Below, one piece after another: positions 55,857 through 64,000 of a DNA stretch of 64,000 nucleotides. How positions within the stretch are numbered: the stretch's first letter is position 1; every line of letters starts with the position of its first letter. The stretch comes from Aeoliella mucimassa (GTDB lineage Bacteria > Planctomycetota > Planctomycetia > Pirellulales > Lacipirellulaceae): positions 1,736,001-1,800,000 of the forward strand of contig NZ_CP036278.1 of assembly GCF_007748035.1 (NCBI RefSeq), in the 5' to 3' direction. A program made the position numbers and the translations under genes. Under the pieces are notes generated by a model. That model saw only the letters and a program-made list of their open reading frames with translations. It did not search any database and had not been told where the DNA came from.

Positions 55857-56552
55857 ATGCAGCCGACAGGTCGCAGACGGGAACTTACCGGTGCTCAGTC
55901 GTTTTTCGCACTGTTGGCAGCAGTGCTATTAACATTCGCGGCGCACAATGGCTATTATGCGTGGCGAGGGTGGGACGACTTCGACAAGTGGGCCGTCGCC
56001 CGACCGATGTCGACCAAGATCGATCTATCGCAGCCGCAGCAGATCACGCTGCCATTTCATCAGACCTGCAGTATCTCGCACGGCGAGGGATTCTACCTCG
56101 ACGCTCCGCAACTATCGGACGAGGACAAACAGGATCTACCTACACTGTTCGCAGGGCTCGATGGCAGCATCGAGATTTGTGACACCGCTGGCAACATCGT
56201 CAGCTCGGTCGAGATGCATGACGAGTACGTTTACTATTGGGACGACCAGATCATGCTCGCGAAGCTTGACCCCTTCGAAGAGGGGGAGTACCAAGCGACC
56301 ATCTTGATACGTTCGGGGGCAACGAAGCTGGCGGGGATCGACCAAACCTTGTTGGCCGCCTACCAGCTTTGCGGTTTGGAACGCTTAGCGGTTACCATGT
56401 CGGCTGTTATTGGCGGGGTATCCGGCGTCGTGGGGCTGCTCATCGCCGGTGGAGTATGGTCATCGTGGAGATCGATTCCCAGGGACTCACCGCCGGATAA
56501 TGCCGATAGTGAAAAGCCGAGCGAACCAGCAGCGGTGTCAGTGAACGACTAA
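55857..56552 (+). CDS. Two-helix membrane protein, unknown function
   Basis: 231 residues: N-terminal helix (FFALLAAVLLTFAAHNGYYAW), an extracytoplasmic domain of about 130 residues, a second helix (VTMSAVIGGVSGVVGLLIAGGVW) and a Pro/Ser-rich tail. No family recognised. It starts 39 bases after the hydrolase stop and overlaps by 4 bases the 3' end of fliN. Confidence 0.75.
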   Translation: MQPTGRRRELTGAQSFFALLAAVLLTFAAHNGYYAWRGWDDFDKWAVARPMSTKIDLSQPQQITLPFHQTCSISHGEGFYLDAPQLSDEDKQDLPTLFAGLDGSIEICDTAGNIVSSVEMHDEYVYYWDDQIMLAKLDPFEEGEYQATILIRSGATKLAGIDQTLLAAYQLCGLERLAVTMSAVIGGVSGVVGLLIAGGVWSSWRSIPRDSPPDNADSEKPSEPAAVSVND

Positions 56553-57250
56553 GCACACGCGCTGTCGCCGACGATCAACTCGGTGACACGAACGCAGAAG
56601 TTGTCGTTCAGCACCAGCACTTCGCCGCGGGCGATCATGCGCCCGTTCACGTACAGGTCGACCGGGTCGCCGGCCAGTTTATCGAGCGGCACAACGGCTC
56701 CCTGGCTCAGTCGCAGCACATCTTCGATATGCATGTGGGTGCGGCCGAGTTCGATTTTGAGGTCGAGTTGTACGTCGCGAACGAGTTCCAACGTAGCAGC
56801 TTCGGTGTTAGCGGGAGTGCCGCCGAAATCGTCGAGCCGGAAAGGCTCGATGCCTGGCGGCAATTCGTTGGGCGAGTCGATCGAAGCGATCGCCTGCTCC
56901 GCCTGACTTAAGAGTAGCTCAATATCGTTCTGCGAGACGTTCGAACTCGTGGAAGAGGAACTCGGGGCCGGCGGAGGTGTCGGCGGCGTCGCGGCCGGCG
57001 CAGCCGCCTTCGGTGGCTCCGGCGGGGGGGGAGTCGTTCCACCTGCCATGCCCGAGAGCATGGCGTCGAGTTCACTCTGGTCCAAAGTGACTTTCTGAGG
57101 AGGAGGGGAGGAAGGGGGAGGAGTGGCCTCCGCTGGGGGCGGTGTAGGAGGATCGGGCTCCGAAGAGGGAGCCGGCGACTGCCCGCTAGCCTTTTGCGCT
57201 TCGGCCAGTAGCCGTTCGATATCGTCTTGGCCTAGATTGTCGTCTGCCAT
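56549..57250 (-). CDS. fliN: Flagellar switch protein FliN with long N-terminus
   Basis: The C-terminal SpoA domain (about 155-230: LELVRDVQLDLKIELGRTHMHIEDVLRLSQGAVVPLDKLAGDPVDLYVNGRMIARGEVLVLNDNF) is standard FliN. The first about 150 residues are Pro/Ser/Ala-rich and contain three copies of a short motif: LGQDDIERLL (6-15), LDQSELDAML (56-65) and VSQNDIELLL (105-114). This motif resembles the CheY-binding LSQxEIDALL end of FliM. fliM itself is not in the window. At 233 residues it is about twice the size of E. coli FliN. Confidence 0.92.
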   Translation of the reverse strand: MADDNLGQDDIERLLAEAQKASGQSPAPSSEPDPPTPPPAEATPPPSSPPPQKVTLDQSELDAMLSGMAGGTTPPPPEPPKAAAPAATPPTPPPAPSSSSTSSNVSQNDIELLLSQAEQAIASIDSPNELPPGIEPFRLDDFGGTPANTEAATLELVRDVQLDLKIELGRTHMHIEDVLRLSQGAVVPLDKLAGDPVDLYVNGRMIARGEVLVLNDNFCVRVTELIVGDSACA

Positions 57251-57308
57251 GGGATTCCCTTCCCTCGATCAAGCTTCTATGTGTCGGCGTCCTGCCTGCT
57301 GGTGCGGT

Positions 57309-57881
57309 TTAGCGTTCGACGAAGTTGAACTTGCTGAACAGCACTTCTTGCACCAGTGGTTTGCCCAGGGCGCGGTTGGTTTTCTCTAATATCCGGCGTT
57401 TTAGCAAGGCCAACTCCGGATCGGTGAGATCGGTGCTATCAGCGCTACCGAGTGTCATGATCACCTGCTCGCGGAACCGCACTTTGTTCCTTTCAAACTG
57501 AGCGAAGAAATCGGACTCGTCGTCGGATAGCACCACGCCGAACAGTTCGAAGTCGACGATCAGCGTGGTGTCGTTCTCGGGGTTGTAGCGTGTGACGTTG
57601 AAAAGCCCCAGGTTGGCTTCGAGCGTCGACTTTTCGGCCAGCAAGGCAGCTTCCTGGGCTTTGGCCTTGGCCTTGGCGTCTTCGTCTTCCAGATCGCCCT
57701 CTTCGGCAGCAGCTACTTTGCGAGCGGTGCTTTCGGCATCCTGAGCGGTCGGGATGAACACCGAAGCAGCGCCGACTTCCACCACGACAATAAGGGTGAC
57801 CACCACCACGGCCTTGATCAATCCGATCAGACCGAAGCCTTTCTTAACGGGCTCGTTCGTGGTTTCTGGAGAGTCTGCCAT
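57309..57881 (-). CDS. fliL: FliL-like flagellar basal body protein
   Basis: 190 residues: one membrane helix (VVVVTLIVVVEVGAASVFI), a charged linker, and the periplasmic FliL domain with LGLFNVTRYNPENDTTLIVDFELFGVVL and the Lys/Arg-rich end VQEVLFSKFNFVE. FliL supports stator function at the motor. fliN follows by 58 bases. Confidence 0.86.
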   Translation of the reverse strand: MADSPETTNEPVKKGFGLIGLIKAVVVVTLIVVVEVGAASVFIPTAQDAESTARKVAAAEEGDLEDEDAKAKAKAQEAALLAEKSTLEANLGLFNVTRYNPENDTTLIVDFELFGVVLSDDESDFFAQFERNKVRFREQVIMTLGSADSTDLTDPELALLKRRILEKTNRALGKPLVQEVLFSKFNFVER

Positions 57882-58004
57882 GACAACAAGTGGCTCAAAG
57901 AGGCATGCGCGACGTGCGGATTTATTTCAACATCCGCTGACTGGTTATGTGTAAACATACAACGCGAAACGGGCAGAGCTGGTGAAGATTGGGGGTTTCC
58001 GAAC

Positions 58005-58721
58005 CTAGTCTTCGTCCGCTGTAACCCTTTCATCCCACATCAACACTTCCACCCGCGCATTGCGTTTGCGCTCCATCGGGTCGAGCCCGGTGTCGAGTGG
58101 CTCGTACGATCCCGCGGAGCCCAAGCGGATTCGTTCGGGTTCGATGCCAAGCTTGATCAGCTCCTGCATCACGTTATAGCAACGGTCGTACGCGAGATCC
58201 CAATGGTCGCGGATGTTCTGCGAGGTCTGCACCGGACGCTTGGACGTGTGGCCACGTATCTCGAGCTTTTGCGGCTTGCCGGCTACCTGTTTAGCGATGC
58301 CGAGCAGCTTTTGCCGCGCATCGTCGTCGAGCTCGGCCGAAAGCTCCTCGAAGTAAATCACACCGCCGGTCGTGGCATTTCGGCCCGGGCGGACCGTCTG
58401 CACCCGGTTGTTCTCGCCGGTGACCGCGTCGACATCGTTGCCACCGTCTTTCAGGTTCTTGCGCAACGAACGCGACTGGCTCGGGGCAATGTGCGACATG
58501 TTCGAGTTGGCCTGCGACTGACCGGGAATGACCGCCGCCATGGCAGCATCGTGGCCAAATTGTCGGCGCATCGACTCAAGCATGGCCTGAAAGCGTTCTT
58601 CCTCTTTGATCTCACTCATCGACACGAGCATGATGAAGAAGGTCAGCAGCAGCGACATCATGTCGCCAAAGGTAACCACCCATTCGGGAATACCTGGTTC
58701 TGGTTCTTCTTCAATAGCCAT
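58005..58721 (-). CDS. motB: Flagellar stator protein MotB
   Basis: 238 residues: N-terminal helix EWVVTFGDMMSLLLTFFIMLVSMSE with the proton-carrying Asp near residue 20, plug region, and an OmpA-like peptidoglycan-binding domain (about 130-230, IRGHTSKRP and ERIRLGSAGSYEP). Works with MotA. Confidence 0.95.
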   Translation of the reverse strand: MAIEEEPEPGIPEWVVTFGDMMSLLLTFFIMLVSMSEIKEEERFQAMLESMRRQFGHDAAMAAVIPGQSQANSNMSHIAPSQSRSLRKNLKDGGNDVDAVTGENNRVQTVRPGRNATTGGVIYFEELSAELDDDARQKLLGIAKQVAGKPQKLEIRGHTSKRPVQTSQNIRDHWDLAYDRCYNVMQELIKLGIEPERIRLGSAGSYEPLDTGLDPMERKRNARVEVLMWDERVTADED

Positions 58722-58775
58722 GGGAGTCGCAAAGGGTAGAGGTCGAGGAGCTTCAGGAATGAATCAGGAATGAAT

Positions 58776-59546
58776 TTAGGCCGCTTCCTCCGAAGCACGT
58801 TGTTTCGGAGGGATAAATGTATTGAGTTTTTGCTCGATAATACGAGGGTTTTCGCCCGACTGGATGGCCATGATGCCGCGGATCACGATTTCCATCATCA
58901 GCAGTTCCTGGCGGTTCGTGAAACCGAGTTTCTCAGCAAAAGGCAGGAATACGACGTTCGAGGCAATCGCTCCGTACATGGTCGTAAGCAAGGCCACGGC
59001 CATGCCGGCACCAATCTTGGAGGGGTCGCTCATGTCGCCCAGCATGATCACCAGGCCCATCAGGGTGCCGATCATGCCAAACGCGGGGGCGAAGCGTCCC
59101 ATGCAGTCGAACACCGCTTTGCCGTCGCGATGGCGCGTGGCAACTGCATCGAGTTCGGTGCGTAGGATGTCTTCCATCACCTCGGGGCGTGTGCCATCGA
59201 CGGCCATTTGCACGCCAAGGACGATAAAGGGATTCTCGACTTCGGCCACTTTGCTTTCCAAGGCCAGCAGCCCATCGCGGCGAGCGACTTCGGCCAGGCT
59301 GACGATTTGGGTGATGACGTCTTTGATAGGTTCCACTTTCCAGAAGAACACTTTCATGCTCACCGAGAACACGCCGAGAAAATTAGGCAGCGGAAAGCAG
59401 ATGAGCGCGGCTGCGATGGCTCCGCCGAACACGACCATCACGCTGGGAGCATCCCAGAAAGCCATAAACGTACCGCCACCGATGATGATCGACCCGCCGA
59501 TCAATGCAAAGGCAACGATGGTTCCTACTACGGAGGCTATATCCAT
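58776..59546 (-). CDS. motA: Flagellar stator protein MotA
   Basis: 256 residues, four membrane helices. Conserved PAFGMIGTLMGLVIMLG and GAGMAVALLTTMYGAIASNVVFLPFAEKL lie in the channel half. Lies between flbD (13 bases) and motB (55 bases). Confidence 0.96.
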   Translation of the reverse strand: MDIASVVGTIVAFALIGGSIIIGGGTFMAFWDAPSVMVVFGGAIAAALICFPLPNFLGVFSVSMKVFFWKVEPIKDVITQIVSLAEVARRDGLLALESKVAEVENPFIVLGVQMAVDGTRPEVMEDILRTELDAVATRHRDGKAVFDCMGRFAPAFGMIGTLMGLVIMLGDMSDPSKIGAGMAVALLTTMYGAIASNVVFLPFAEKLGFTNRQELLMMEIVIRGIMAIQSGENPRIIEQKLNTFIPPKQRASEEAA

Positions 59547-59558
59547 GATTTCAGTCGA

Positions 59559-59792
59559 CTACGTAGTCCAAGCGGCTCCGGACGACTCCCGCAGGGGAGT
59601 CGCCGAAGGCATGAGCTGTTTGTGTTGGTGGTACTCAATCGTGCGGCGGACCACCTCCTCGGGCGGTTCGGTCACCACAACCCGATCGCCAGTGGTGAGC
59701 GTCACGAACGTGTCGGGTAGGGCTTCCACGTATTTGATGAGCTCTGCATTCAGCACGAAGGTGTCGCCGCTGAGTTTGGTGAGCAGAATCAT
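59559..59792 (-). CDS. flbD: FlbD-family flagellar protein
   Basis: 77 residues from ATG 59792 (MILLTKLSGDTFVLNAELIKYVEALPDTFVTLTTGDRVVV), a near-perfect match to the short FlbD family found beside motA and flgE in many phyla. Its role is poorly known. Not the Caulobacter transcription factor of the same name. Confidence 0.93.
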   Translation of the reverse strand: MILLTKLSGDTFVLNAELIKYVEALPDTFVTLTTGDRVVVTEPPEEVVRRTIEYHQHKQLMPSATPLRESSGAAWTT

Positions 59793-59900
59793 CGTTATTT
59801 CTCGCCGTTTCCTTGCATTCGTCGTAATCAGAACCACGGGGGATTACTGATTATCGTCTACCGTAGCTTACAGTTTGGTGGTTGGTGTTCAGTGGGGATG

Positions 59901-59930
59901 CTCTAGCCCGAGATTTCTCTCAAGCTAGAG
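59901..59930. other. Small hairpin between flgE and flbD
   Basis: 7-bp stem CTCTAGC (59901-59907) / GCTAGAG (59924-59930). No T run follows, so its function is unclear. Confidence 0.35.
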
Positions 59931-59953
59931 GCCAGCGTTGTGCGTTGGCTTAG

Positions 59954-62404
59954 TTACCTACGAAGGGCTAGCAATTCGTCGAGCAGTTCCTGCGAGGCAC
60001 TAATTACGCGGGCGCCGCCACGGTACTGGGTAGACGCCAGAATCAGTTCGATCAGGTTCTGCCCGATATCGGTGTTCGAAAGCTCCACCGCACCCGCGGT
60101 CAGGGTGCCAATACCATCCTCGCCCGGTCGACCGACCACCGGCTCGCCGGAGTTCACGCCGATCTGGAAGAGGCTATCGCCGACTTGTTGTAGACCTGCG
60201 TTATTCGTAAACCGGGCCATCAGCAACTGGCCAATGGTACGCTGGGTACCATTGGAGAACTGCCCCTGAATCAATCCGTCTTCCGAAATCACGAAGTCGG
60301 TCAACACGCCTGGTGGGAAACCATCCTGGCTCGAAACGTTGAGCGTGCTAATGTTCTCGCCTAACGCATCGACTTCGCCGAGTGATTTTACCGAAGAGAA
60401 GTCGAGTGCAATTTCCAATGGAGATTCCGACGCGGTATCGGTTCGGAAGATGCTGATGCGTGCGTCGGTGTTCTCATCGAGATCACCTTTGGAGTCGAAT
60501 ACCAGCAGCCCGTCGCCGATGACGGTCGATTGGCCATTGGTTGGTTCGTTGCTCGAGCTGGTTGCGTACCATCGATAGGTGGTCGAGTTACCAGCCTTGT
60601 CTTCTAGCACCGTGGTAACACGTACGTTCAGCGGCAAGCCTAAGCTGTCGTATACCACGAATTCGGTCGAGGTACCCGGGCCATCCGCCACCTGCGTGGT
60701 GCCAAAGTTCAACGTGACCGACTCGCTGGTGTTGGAACCCGTGGGAACCACCTTAAACGCGGTAAGTGGAACACTTACTGCGTTTTCTTCACCATAGTTA
60801 CTAGTGACCGTGAGCCGACCATTCTCCAAGGTCACGCCAGCTTGAGGGTTGTCGAACGGCGTCGTGTTGTCGCTCGATGTGCTAGCGAGACCCATCGTGT
60901 CGGACATGAACGACATCAAGTCGCTTACCGTCGAAGTCGCGGTAATCTCCATGCTCTTGCTGGAGATGGTCACCCCATCTTTTTCCGGAGCGAACGAAAG
61001 CGTACCAATCTGGAATGGGTTGGAAACCACGTCGCCCGATCGTGTAATCACGTCGGTCAGCAAGGTCGCCCCATCGACAGTAGGGCCAGTCAGGTCAAGT
61101 TCGTCGGTGCTGGTTGTCCAATCGGCATTGCTCATCGAATCGACGAACGTAGTCGTATGCACCGCAGTAGTCGGTGCGGCAACCTCGCCCACTCGCTTGT
61201 AAGTCGATCCGGTGTCGTCCGATCGATAGATGCGAAGCGTATCGAAACGACTATCAGTGGGAGCATCCAAGCCGCTCAGGTCGATATGCAAGCGACCTCC
61301 GGTAGCATCGGTCACCGAAACGGGGCCGAGTTTTACACTGGGAGTTGATTCAAGCTCCTGGCCGGGAGTCGAGTCGTAGTAGGTAACGTAGTAAGTATAT
61401 GTATCCGGTTCCAACGAAGAATTGTTGAGCTCCGGATTGGCTACAATTGCCGCGTCGTTTTGCGTGTCGGTAAATGTGGCGTCGCCAGCGGTGTAACCTG
61501 ACATGTCGAGAGCGTAGAAGGTCGAGCCATCCGCTTCGGTACGATAGATGGCCAGATCCTGCCATATGCCGTTCGGTACTGTCGGCAGACTCGATAGATC
61601 GACGCTTCCGCCGGTGTGTCCCGATAAGGTAATCGTGCTCCCAACGGAACTTTCATTGCCATTCGCGTCGAGATATACCATGCGGTACTGCACTGTACCT
61701 GCGTTAGGCCCACCCACCGCTCCTCCGGTGCTCGCCGAACCGGTGTTGGGAGCATCGGTTTCGCTGAAGTCGGTCGTTACCATGCCCGAGGCGTCGGGTT
61801 GCTCAATGGCACCATCGCCGAGTACGAGCGACTGGATGATCTCCGGTTGGGTGGCCACCTCGACTGCTGGGTTGAGCACACCTGTCATGTAGGCGTTTTC
61901 GGTCGCCTGGGCGACACGCTCTTGGCCTAGGGGGATGGTAAGCGGCTGAGGGGTCGATTCGATCAGGTTGTAGTTGTCGTCCACCGAGTACCCGAGCACC
62001 CGTTGGCCGGTGGTGGTCACAATCTCGTTATTGGCGTTCAGTTGCAACTGGCCGTTGCGGGTGTAAAGCACGCCGTTGGAGCTTTGTACCATCAGGAACC
62101 CGTCGCCTTGGATCGCGATGTCGAGCGGGTTCGAACTGATTTCGATCGTGCCTTGCGAAAAGTCGGGCGTCACGGCAGCTACCTTTACACCCAGGCCAAT
62201 CTGGCGAGGGTTGGTACCGCCAGAGCCAGCCGTCGGAGCACCACCGATGCTGATGGTCTGCAGGAACTGCGTGGCAAACACCGCCTCGGACTCTTTAAAA
62301 CCAACCGTGCTACTATTCGCTACATTATTGCCCACCACGTCGATCGTAGTTTCGGCAGCCTGCAGACCGGTTAGCGCGGTGGTGAGTGCGGATTGTAGAC
62401 CCAT
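59954..62404 (-). CDS. flgE: Flagellar hook protein FlgE, enlarged
   Basis: 816 residues. N-terminal rod/hook domain (MGLQSALTTALTGLQAAETTIDVVGNNVAN) and the C-terminal one (ISTLNVSSQDGFPPG...VELSNTDIGQNLIELILASTQYRGGARVIS) are standard. In between, residues about 237-326 and 333-432 hold two copies of a beta-sandwich-like domain with 'Y...yyD..g.es.....v.l...........lRIYRs.d.Gs.y....', absent from classical FlgE. About twice the usual length, which would make a thicker or more decorated hook. Confidence 0.94.
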   Translation of the reverse strand: MGLQSALTTALTGLQAAETTIDVVGNNVANSSTVGFKESEAVFATQFLQTISIGGAPTAGSGGTNPRQIGLGVKVAAVTPDFSQGTIEISSNPLDIAIQGDGFLMVQSSNGVLYTRNGQLQLNANNEIVTTTGQRVLGYSVDDNYNLIESTPQPLTIPLGQERVAQATENAYMTGVLNPAVEVATQPEIIQSLVLGDGAIEQPDASGMVTTDFSETDAPNTGSASTGGAVGGPNAGTVQYRMVYLDANGNESSVGSTITLSGHTGGSVDLSSLPTVPNGIWQDLAIYRTEADGSTFYALDMSGYTAGDATFTDTQNDAAIVANPELNNSSLEPDTYTYYVTYYDSTPGQELESTPSVKLGPVSVTDATGGRLHIDLSGLDAPTDSRFDTLRIYRSDDTGSTYKRVGEVAAPTTAVHTTTFVDSMSNADWTTSTDELDLTGPTVDGATLLTDVITRSGDVVSNPFQIGTLSFAPEKDGVTISSKSMEITATSTVSDLMSFMSDTMGLASTSSDNTTPFDNPQAGVTLENGRLTVTSNYGEENAVSVPLTAFKVVPTGSNTSESVTLNFGTTQVADGPGTSTEFVVYDSLGLPLNVRVTTVLEDKAGNSTTYRWYATSSSNEPTNGQSTVIGDGLLVFDSKGDLDENTDARISIFRTDTASESPLEIALDFSSVKSLGEVDALGENISTLNVSSQDGFPPGVLTDFVISEDGLIQGQFSNGTQRTIGQLLMARFTNNAGLQQVGDSLFQIGVNSGEPVVGRPGEDGIGTLTAGAVELSNTDIGQNLIELILASTQYRGGARVISASQELLDELLALRR

Positions 62405-62513
62405 GTTTATGTCCTAGTAGCTTAAGGTAAGGTAGCGTTCGCTGCGGGGGGTAGGTGTTTCAGGTTGGTCGCCAAGTTCGCGAAGGAAAACTCGGAGTTT
62501 GACCGATCGATTC

Positions 62514-63275
62514 TTAAGAAGAGGGAGGGGTGATTTCGGCCACGTTCTTGAGCGAGACCGTCACCTTGCTCGCAAGGGTGAGCTTTTGTGGGGTAGTGTC
62601 GAGCGTTTTGCCACGGGCACTGGAGCTGGTAGTGTCGGTAAAAGTCGAAGTCGTTCCGCTAGCAGTGGTACCAATCAATTTCTTGTCGCCAGAGCCGGAG
62701 CTGTCGGTACGATAGATTCGCTTGACGCCCTTGGTTTCCGGCAGATTGTTCACTTGAATGGATCCTTCGAAATCTTCCAGCGAAGCTGTGGAAACCCCGA
62801 CCTGGAAACTGTACTCGTTTCCATCGGAGCCTTCCCAAACCACTTCGTAGACGTAATCGCCTTCCTCCACTTTGCCTTCGGTGGAGCTAGCGGTACCTGT
62901 GGGGGCAACGGCCAATTCGAGTTGGGCTTCACCGCCATCGATGGTCACGGCTTGTACGTTGCCAGTCACCCGCTCTCCGTCATCGGTCATGGCGAGCACG
63001 TCAGCTCCAATCAAGTTGGTGGCACTGCTGATATTCTGTCCTAGCAATACGGATTCGAGTGTTTCGGTCAGCTTGTCAGTTGCACCGACCTCGCGAATCT
63101 GACTGATCTGAGCCAAGAGTTGGTCGTTCTCGAGCGGATTCAACGGATCCTGATTCTGCAGCTCCGCAATCATCAGATCGAGAAACGAGTCGATATCCAA
63201 CTGGCTAATCGCGCTCGTTGCGCTCGACGAACTTGCGCCGCTCGTAGAACTGCTGGTAGAAGAAACCTGGCTCAT
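62514..63275 (-). CDS. flgD: Hook cap/scaffold protein FlgD, with insertion
   Basis: 253 residues. N-terminus has the FlgD hallmark FLDLMIAELQNQDPLNPLENDQLLAQISQI (about 31-60). Residues about 138-218 carry one copy of the same RIYRT-type domain found twice in FlgE. Follows the fliK end and precedes flgE, as expected in hook operons. Confidence 0.92.
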   Translation of the reverse strand: MSQVSSTSSSTSGASSSSATSAISQLDIDSFLDLMIAELQNQDPLNPLENDQLLAQISQIREVGATDKLTETLESVLLGQNISSATNLIGADVLAMTDDGERVTGNVQAVTIDGGEAQLELAVAPTGTASSTEGKVEEGDYVYEVVWEGSDGNEYSFQVGVSTASLEDFEGSIQVNNLPETKGVKRIYRTDSSGSGDKKLIGTTASGTTSTFTDTTSSSARGKTLDTTPQKLTLASKVTVSLKNVAEITPPSS

Positions 63276-63316
63276 CGTGTCATCCTTGACAGGGACGGTT
63301 ATTGGGCGGTCGACAA

Positions 63317-64000
63317 TTAGGCGACCGCGTTGAACTCACCGTTGTGATTGGTATACGACTGGCGGAGCGAGTCCGTCGCTCCGGCGGTATCACCGGCACC
63401 CTCTCGTAGCGGCGATTGAACGCCGCGCAAGGCGCGGGCTTGTTGGTTGCGATCGTTACTCTCTTGCCCAGCTTGCCAGTCGGGATTTCCTTGCTGGCTT
63501 TGTTGCTGGACGTTGACCTCAAATTTATCGATACGTATTTCTTGTGCAGCTAATCGTTCGCGAAGCGCCGGCAAATTGTCGAGCAGCACGTTCTTAGCCG
63601 CTGCGGTCTCGGTCTCCAGCTTGGCGGTCATCACCCCTTGCTGCAGATCGAGTTCGATCCGCATGGCACCGAGTTCAGGTGGGCTCAAACGAAGCTGAAT
63701 GGTGCCGCCGCGGGACTCCGCCGCTTGAAAGGCCTTCGATACCCGATTAACGAACCGAGTTGGATCGACCTGTGTGTGATCGACGCCTTGAGTTTGTGCT
63801 TCGCCACCTTGTCGGGCTGCACCGGTGGACCGTTGCAGGAACGACTGAAAGCTGGTGCTCGGCGGCGCTGGTTTTTCACGGGGTTCGGCAGCCTTGGCAT
63901 CGGCCGCTTCGGTTTCCTGCGTCTCGGACGTCGACTCTTCGGTCGTTGAGGTGTCGAGCGTCGTGGTGGTTGCTTCCACATTGGTTGTTGGGGCAGCGGT
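63317..64000 (-). CDS. fliK: FliK-like hook-length control protein, C-terminal part
   Basis: The frame is open to the right edge, so the N-terminus is missing; 228 codons are seen. A Thr/Glu/Ala-rich linker leads to the FliK C-terminal domain with GGTIQLRLSPPELGAMRIELDLQQGVMTAKLETETAAAKNVLLDNLPALRERLAAQ, as in Flg_hook proteins. It sets hook length and switches export specificity with FlhB. Confidence 0.88.
   Translation of the reverse strand, partial: TAAPTTNVEATTTTLDTSTTEESTSETQETEAADAKAAEPREKPAPPSTSFQSFLQRSTGAARQGGEAQTQGVDHTQVDPTRFVNRVSKAFQAAESRGGTIQLRLSPPELGAMRIELDLQQGVMTAKLETETAAAKNVLLDNLPALRERLAAQEIRIDKFEVNVQQQSQQGNPDWQAGQESNDRNQQARALRGVQSPLREGAGDTAGATDSLRQSYTNHNGEFNAVA

Noticed and set aside
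1-64000. CRISPR array
   Set aside because: No regularly spaced identical repeats were found; the dispersed repeats are palindromic and irregularly placed.

Overview
The window looks like chromosomal DNA of a planctomycete, probably Pirellulales and perhaps close to the PEP-CTERM-rich Lacipirellulaceae. The evidence is the gene mix: a secreted sulfatase, a GH95 fucosidase, a DUF1080 protein with a CxxCH motif, PEP-CTERM proteins, a MoxR ATPase, long TPR proteins beside ExbB/ExbD, a sulfotransferase, and a flagellar cluster with FlbD. The genus is inferred from gene content only.

Layout. 1-2077: a sensor histidine kinase (cut by the left edge) with a YfiR-like partner. 2341-9369: DUF1080 protein, MoxR ATPase, PQQ/TPR secreted protein, then leuA behind a leucine-rich leader peptide and attenuator, and a DUF420 membrane protein. 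9647-12950: tRNA-Arg(CCG) and a small island between 313-bp direct repeats that include the tRNA 3' part; the island holds an IS630 element, a gene broken by it, and a recombinase-like protein. 12929-15180: FIST sensor plus a second, paralogous histidine kinase. 15491-22787: sulfatase, cupin, GH95, EamA transporter, pyruvate kinase. 23118-26332: MarR, YceI, membrane protein and YgiD-type dioxygenase, with a promoter and operator-like palindrome before marR. 26518-29013: a lower-GC cassette of transglutaminase-like protein, orphan RHS/CdiA-CT-type toxin and probable immunity protein. 29792-35975: galE, a XerD-type recombinase, zinc ribbon protein, sulfotransferase and two paralogous membrane proteins. 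36791-41449: three PEP-CTERM proteins (one frameshifted) and a secreted protein. 41890-42985: ECF sigma factor and a small protein. 43416-49594: two TPR proteins, an ExbB/TolQ channel and two ExbD proteins. 49601-64000: flagellar genes on the minus strand (order of transcription fliK-flgD-flgE-flbD-motA-motB-fliL-fliN, then fliO-fliP-fliQ-fliR-flhB), split by a plus-strand glycoside hydrolase and a membrane protein.

Three families of short hairpin repeats lie in the non-coding gaps. The most interesting signals are the leuA attenuator, the toxin/immunity cassette with its transglutaminase partner, the tRNA-Arg island with long repeats, and unusual flagellar features: three FliM-like N-terminal motifs in FliN and a shared inserted domain in FlgE and FlgD.
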